Of a stretch of DNA of 64,000 bases, positions 59,255 to 64,000 are shown piece by piece (the first letter of the stretch is position 1; each line of letters starts with the position of its first letter). The position numbers were made by a program, and so were the translations under genes. The notes under the pieces are model-generated. The model ran no database searches and was not told where the DNA came from. It was given only the letters and a program-made list of their open reading frames with translations. Origin of the DNA: Saksenaea vasiformis B4078 (taxonomy: Eukaryota; Mucoromycota; Mucoromycetes; Mucorales; Saksenaeaceae); the NCBI GenBank assembly GCA_000697055.1, contig JNDT01002267.1, positions 37,423 through 101,422 of the forward strand, read 5' to 3'.

Positions 59255-59939
59255 TTATCGTGCAGCAAGGCATCGAGCTTTCAATTACCCGATCACAACG
59301 CTTGTACGGATAAATTCATGCATCAGGAAACTGTTGTTGCCGGCGGTGATTATAAACCGTGTCGCTGTATCTCACTGGATTCATATACGACGCGTGCGAC
59401 CACTATTGTGTTGTAGGTTAGTAGTGGTTGAGATTACTGTGCACTCTTTGTATAAACGTTATTGTTAAATTTCCATGAAACGCAACATCATCCTTGCAAA
59501 AGTAGTACTGGTTCTCAGTCAATCAATTTACTAGTTACGTCAAGATTGAGCAACTGCAATAGGCATCTTCCCATCTCTGCATATAGAATGATATCGAAAC
59601 CGTCTATTAGTACAGTCTCTGGTCCTTTGGTATGTTTTTCTTGTAACGCTCTCTATTCGATTTGCTTTTTTTACTTCGCTCGTGATCTATAGGTGTCGGA
59701 TAACCTGCGCAATCTAAGTGCAAGCTTCAAAGCACGCAGAGCAGGCCACACCATTGAACCAAATGTGAGCCCATAAGAAAAATGGGCGCTTGTGTGGGTG
59801 CCCAGGTATAGACTACATACAGTCAAACGATTCCAATGATTAATTTTATGACCGTGAAATTTTCGCGGTCCGTAGGGCACCTTCGGGGAGAAAATTTGAA
59901 CTGCCTTTCCACCAGTTCCTTCAAAACAAAGCGATCACC
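59255..59939. other. Spacer, nothing recognised
   Basis: Short unassigned frames only. The last about 100 bp should include the promoter of the gene at 59940. Confidence 0.35.
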
Positions 59940-60178
59940 ATGCTGTCACTTTTGGCTCGAAATCTCTTCCAGCGAGCAACCACACAACCCACTGTTTCCA
60001 CCCAGACCTCCATGTTTTTCCGTGGTTTGTCGACTAAGCCCAGCAAAACCGCCAAGCTCAAGGCGAAACTGAAGGTGAATTGCTTTTCACACATGCCTGA
60101 AGTTTCGTTTGTTAATGCGTTTTTATTGTATATATATAGGCTAAGCAGAAGAGAAGACGTGCGCGTGCTGCAAACTAA
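59940..60178 (+). CDS. Small basic protein with a mitochondrial presequence-like N-terminus
   Basis: Two exons (59940-60075 and about 60140-60178) join AKLKAKLK to AKQKRRRARAAN, giving about 57 residues. The first about 30 (MLSLLARNLFQRATTQPTVS...) fit a mitochondrial targeting sequence (Arg-rich, amphipathic, no acidic residues), and the rest is a lysine/arginine-rich helix. Such tiny basic proteins are often mitochondrial ribosomal or assembly factors, but I do not recognise a family. ATG 59940 follows CACC, a good context. Confidence 0.6.
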
Positions 60179-60239
60179 AGAAGAACAACAACAAAAAAAA
60201 AGAAATATAGACATGCATGTATTATTTACTACAGGACTA

Positions 60240-60611
60240 TTAACAAGGGCAGAATTCAGTTGAATGAGGACCATGACAAGTAGCGCAACGCTTTTTAGAT
60301 GCGTCTTTTGAGTTGTTTTGGGTATTGAGCAGTGAATGGTGTAAGGTTGGTGTCAGGTTGGGTTGAGGATAGGATCGAAGCATTGACGTTTCGGTTGTCG
60401 GTTGTGGTGGTCTTTTTTGTTCCGGAGGCGTATAGTATCGCCAGGTAAATCGACCAGTATAGCTGCTGTTGTTGCTATTTTTGCGGTCGTTGCTTACATG
60501 GGGATGGTACCGTGTGGTGGAACAGGAAAACAACCGCCGCACGTACAGCGCACCGGCTGCTACAGAATAATGACTTCGGAAGTGGATAGAACAGATAATA
60601 AGACCAGGCAT
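60240..60611 (-). CDS. Small CCHC zinc-knuckle protein, unrecognised
   Basis: The single frame (124 codons including stop, no intron needed) starts MPGLIICSIHFRSH and ends RCATCHGPHSTEFCPC, a C-x2-C-x3-H-x4-C zinc knuckle at the very C-terminus, as found in RNA-binding proteins. The N-terminus (YVRRLFSCSTTRYHP) resembles a mitochondrial presequence. The middle is proline- and threonine-rich. It converges with the small gene ending at 60178, leaving only about 60 bp between stops. It could be a real gene or a chance frame; the knuckle spacing is what supports it. Confidence 0.45.
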   Translation of the reverse strand: MPGLIICSIHFRSHYSVAAGALYVRRLFSCSTTRYHPHVSNDRKNSNNSSYTGRFTWRYYTPPEQKRPPQPTTETSMLRSYPQPNLTPTLHHSLLNTQNNSKDASKKRCATCHGPHSTEFCPC

Positions 60612-61004
60612 GATTTAAGTTGTAAAAAGATGTGATGATTTTCATTGTGATTTTTCGCTTTACTTTATATATTGACTTTTACGAAGATTTACTGTTCCGA
60701 AGATGAATCATACTTGTTTCCTATCATGGCAATTTTCTCACCACGTGGTTATACACTGCTGCGCACGAAAACGAACCCCTCTGTAAAGGATACATTCCTG
60801 ATGTCAATTGCACATCTGTGGCTTCTTATGATCCGTTGTTTCCTTTTTTGTTCCTATCCTTCCGGTGGCGCCTACCGTAGGTATTACCGAGCCCTTGGAT
60901 AGCGTATTGCACACAATCTTTGAACACCGCTCATGATTTCCATCCGGTTTCATTTTTATTTTTATTTTTTTTTTATTAACACGCTTCTTTCTGATCATTT
61001 CATT
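60612..61004. other. Spacer, nothing recognised
   Basis: T-rich sequence (60951-60977) between the zinc-knuckle frame and the phospholipase D 3' end. No gene is supported. Confidence 0.4.
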
Positions 61005-64000
61005 TTATGTGTAGAGCTCCTGCGTAAGGTTGCTGATGAATGGAATAGATTCACCTTGGAGATCTACGTTCTCCAGGAAATGATAGGGGAATTCAACAAG
61101 ATGACCACGTACGCGACCCAAATGGTTACGAATCTCCTCTACAGACATATTTGGATCATGAACATGGCCAATATCAATTTTAGCTGGATCAGGACGGAAT
61201 CGCTTGTACTCATCCCAGTTGGTTACTAAAACAATGAATTAAGCAAATAGTGTTTCCTTTTTCGTTCCTCTCTTACCGCTATCCTCAGGAACACAGTGGA
61301 ATACTTGACGGAAAGCATCCGTATTGACCTTGGCAGTCTCATTCCACCGTTCGATTGTCTCTTCACCTAACGGATCCATGACCAGTTGATCTTCAGGGGT
61401 ATTGGTCGAGTCAATTTGCTTAACAGGTAGAGGTAACATGGCATTGTTGACCTCATCCAGAGGCTGATCTGGAATCAGACCCAAATGTTCCTTCCATAGC
61501 TGACGACGCAGGGTACCAGCAAATCGACTGGCTTCATACTATGATGCAGGTTCCTGTGTCAGTAATTTATGTTACGAAAGAGAGGGAGACTTACGAAGCG
61601 ACCATCCATGACGGATGGAATCATGTCTTGATCTTCAACAAGTAAAGCGATCTCCGAATCACGGTCACCACATTGAGAACGGTCGTTCAAATTTGCGGAT
61701 CCCATAATGACAGCACGATCTGATACAAAAAAAAACAACTTAGTGACATGGCATAGAGGGCTTACGTATTATTACTCCTCTTACCATCGACAATCATCAC
61801 CTTGGCGTGAATGTAAAGTTCTTCAGTCACGTAGTCACCTGCTTCTTCTTTTTCGTCTTGCGCGCCATGGTGACGCTCATAAGCGGTGTCAGTGACCCAA
61901 GGTTCAGATTTAATCTGACCGCCTTGCATAGCATCGCGAGCAATCGAATCGGAAGCAATGCTTTCATGGTATTGGAATACCTGAGAAGCGCCACTTCGGT
62001 ATTGTTGTCGAAGACGTTCTGCCTCTTCTTCACCAGGCACACGTGTGTACTCCACTTCATCTTCTCGGGTGGGTAAACCGCTCACGCCACGAGCAAAGTC
62101 AGGCTCGCCTGCGTGCCTCACGATTTTGGCACGCTGTTCCTCTGGCGTTTGGCCTGCCTCGGCAACAATCTGCTGCAAGGGGGTATAACCTGCCGCCTGA
62201 GCAAGCATTTCCTCCATCTTGCTACGGTTGATACGGTCATAGCTGCGTAGACTGTAGAACCGGATGTAGTCGTCTGGGTTGATACCAGCTCTCTTCAACT
62301 TGCTAATAATGCTTCTGGGGCCGCGACAGATACTGATGTACTGGAAATGCATCACAAGTCTACCATGAAACTATTTAGTCATGGGAACAATGAAAAAAGA
62401 AAAATGGGTTTTGTACCTTGCCGTTGCGGCTTCCTTTGTACTGAGGTCAGCAGGGAAGGCTGGCATCAGTGGCATCAGCACATAGACTTTAAACTTGGTG
62501 CCTTCTTCGTGAGCGCGTACAATACGGTTGACAATAGCCTGACCAATCTTGTTTTGCAGAATGTAATCAGAATCGTCTTCCGTGGATGTAACTTTTTTTT
62601 TGAAAAAAAAAATAGGTTAGAAGCAGAACACTACGTCAACATGCAGAACACGTACTAAAGAACTGGTTTTCAATGTACACGAAATGTTGGGCCGAGTTAA
62701 TGAGAGCGATGTATGCGTTCTGAATAGATGTCTAAACTGAAGTTTAGAAACAGGAGGACAGATAAATAAGCATAGAGAGTTTACCTCATTTTGGATACCA
62801 GAGCTCCAGTCGGCGCTGCTGCGAAGTACTTGGGCGCGGCAAGTACCGTGGACGTTCCGTGTGCCGTGTCTGAAATGATGATGTCTGTAATGCTGTCCAC
62901 CTTCGTCCTGCATAGGCACTCTGAAGGATTGTTTGCGAGTAAATCCACCGAGGGGAGGTTGCAAGAATGGAACTTTGTCTTTATCCATTGCTTTTTCGTG
63001 CTTGATGAAGTTCCATCGTTCACAAAAGTGACGAGCCACATCGAGCACAGGTCCACCCAACTATATAGTTTTTGTCGTTCAATTGCTATTCAAAACAGAT
63101 AAAGAAAAAAAAGGTTTACCATGCACAAGGCCATATCATGCCATGGCATTCGTGGCATCACTGTCTTGTCAATCAGACGCATATCCCAATTTTTCACTAG
63201 AATTGATTGGCTTGTTAGTATGTGTGGTCACAGAAGATACCCGGTGCACTTACCATCTTCAAAATCTCTCACGCGTGCATCACTGTAGTCCTGTCCGGGA
63301 AAGACTTCCATACCAGGCTCGCTCGTATGGAAATCGGCTAAACGATGGGTGTGTGTATCCCAACGACTGAAAGTGGTATCAGCAAAATGGAGAAGGGTGT
63401 ATGTACAGGTTACCCAAAGCAAAGGTCGATGCCACCGACAAAAGCAATACGGTTATCAACAACGACCATTTTTTCATGATGTGACCAGAACAGCGTTCCT
63501 CCAATGGCATGGTCAGGATGTCTTTGCACTAAATGTAACCATAAACAAAACATTTTCTCTTTTTCTAAACAATGGTTACTTGCCAACAATATTTTCGTGT
63601 AGACCTTGAAGCGTATGTTTTGTATGAGCGCTATCAAGTGTCAACGCCAACTCCACTTCCTGCATAATAATTTAGAAATGGACCGAAACGTTTCATGCTT
63701 CTTCACTTTGCCTTGTAAACCACAATAAATATCTTTACACCTTCTTCAGCCTTCTTTTTGAGCAGACGGTCAATTCTGTATTGGGGATATTTTGCTGGAG
63801 GTCTTCGGAGATACTAAAATAATAAAAGTTCGTTTTAGGAAAATCAAAGACCCGATAATAATATAACGCTTACCAGCTCCGGTGTCTAAAATAAGGTAAA
63901 CAAGAAGACGACATAATAAGCGTGTGTACAGAAAGTGGAATGACTGACTTGTGGGACTTACCAACCACCAATCTTCAATAAAAATTGATTCGCGCGCTTG
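61005..64000 (-). CDS. PLD1: Phospholipase D, PLD1/Spo14 family (5' part outside window)
   Basis: It hydrolyses phosphatidylcholine to phosphatidic acid at membranes. The window holds the C-terminal two-thirds; the 5' end is cut at 64000, where the frame reads [10 protein letters not shown] before a donor. The joined exons contain SPELYLRRPP, then HKD motif 1 as [21 protein letters not shown] (63410-63500), [44 protein letters not shown], the [20 protein letters not shown] block, and HKD motif 2 as [20 protein letters not shown] (around 61705-61840, split by an intron). The C-terminus reads LTQELYT, with stop TAA 61005-61007. Both catalytic HxKxxxxD motifs are intact. At least ten introns split the gene. 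PX/PH domains, if present, lie beyond the window. Confidence 0.92.

Noticed and set aside
1..64000. CRISPR arrays, bacterial operons, riboswitches, rRNA
   Set aside because: None found; the gene structures are eukaryotic with spliceosomal introns.

Overview
The window looks like nuclear DNA of an early-diverging filamentous fungus, most likely Mucoromycota (Mucorales or a relative). The evidence is many short GT-AG introns (about 45-75 bp, several with a CTAAC/CTGAC-like branch site), intron-split orthologues of conserved fungal genes, spacers of up to about 3 kb rich in degraded sequence, and a large gene with MACPF-like modules and Sel1-like repeats of a kind I associate with Mucoromycota. 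This placement is inference; no rRNA or mitochondrial marker is present.

Layout. 0-2 kb: an orphan exon and an HDHD2-like HAD phosphatase (minus). 2.7-7.7 kb: a 13-exon gene for a predicted 1448-residue protein built from three tandem exon-encoded modules plus C-terminal Sel1-like repeats (plus). 9.3-10.0 kb: cyclophilin A (minus). 11.5-15.4 kb: two small unrecognised genes, a terminal-inverted-repeat element and the HIG1-domain protein Rcf1. 17.5-19.2 kb: a coiled-coil protein (minus). 20-21.4 kb: retroelement-like and decayed sequence. 21.9-22.5 kb: RNA polymerase III subunit Rpc9 (minus). 25.1-26.7 kb: a CaMK1-type kinase. 29-35.2 kb: a formin. 35.7-36.7 kb: a Rab5/Rab22-type GTPase, followed by a second copy of the inverted-repeat element. 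39.7-40.3 kb: COX4. 40.8-41.5 kb: a decayed trehalase copy. 43.2-45.7 kb: intact neutral trehalase (minus). 46.5-50.3 kb: MTR4 helicase. 50.5-52.6 kb: a Dal5-type MFS transporter (minus). 53.9-55.1 kb: an XRCC3/Rad57-like recombinase. 55.2-56.6 kb: a NIPA-type magnesium transporter (minus). 57.6-58.4 kb: an XPG/EXO1-like nuclease, probably broken (minus). 59.0-59.3 kb: a third, worn copy of the inverted-repeat element. 59.9-60.6 kb: two small convergent genes. 61-64 kb: phospholipase D (minus), cut by the window edge.

Most genes are unrelated housekeeping functions: respiration (Rcf1, Cox4), RNA synthesis and decay (Rpc9, Mtr4), cytoskeleton and traffic (formin, Rab, phospholipase D), signalling (CaMK), storage sugar (trehalase) and DNA repair. 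There is no operon or gene cluster. The least ordinary parts are the triplicated MACPF-like/Sel1 gene, the three-copy inverted-repeat family (one copy sits just behind the Rab gene and carries polyadenylation signals), the decayed trehalase paralogue beside the intact gene, and the shortened XPG nuclease. Exon joins were made by eye from splice signals and protein conservation; gene ends are firm where a start or stop is described, and other 5' ends are tentative.
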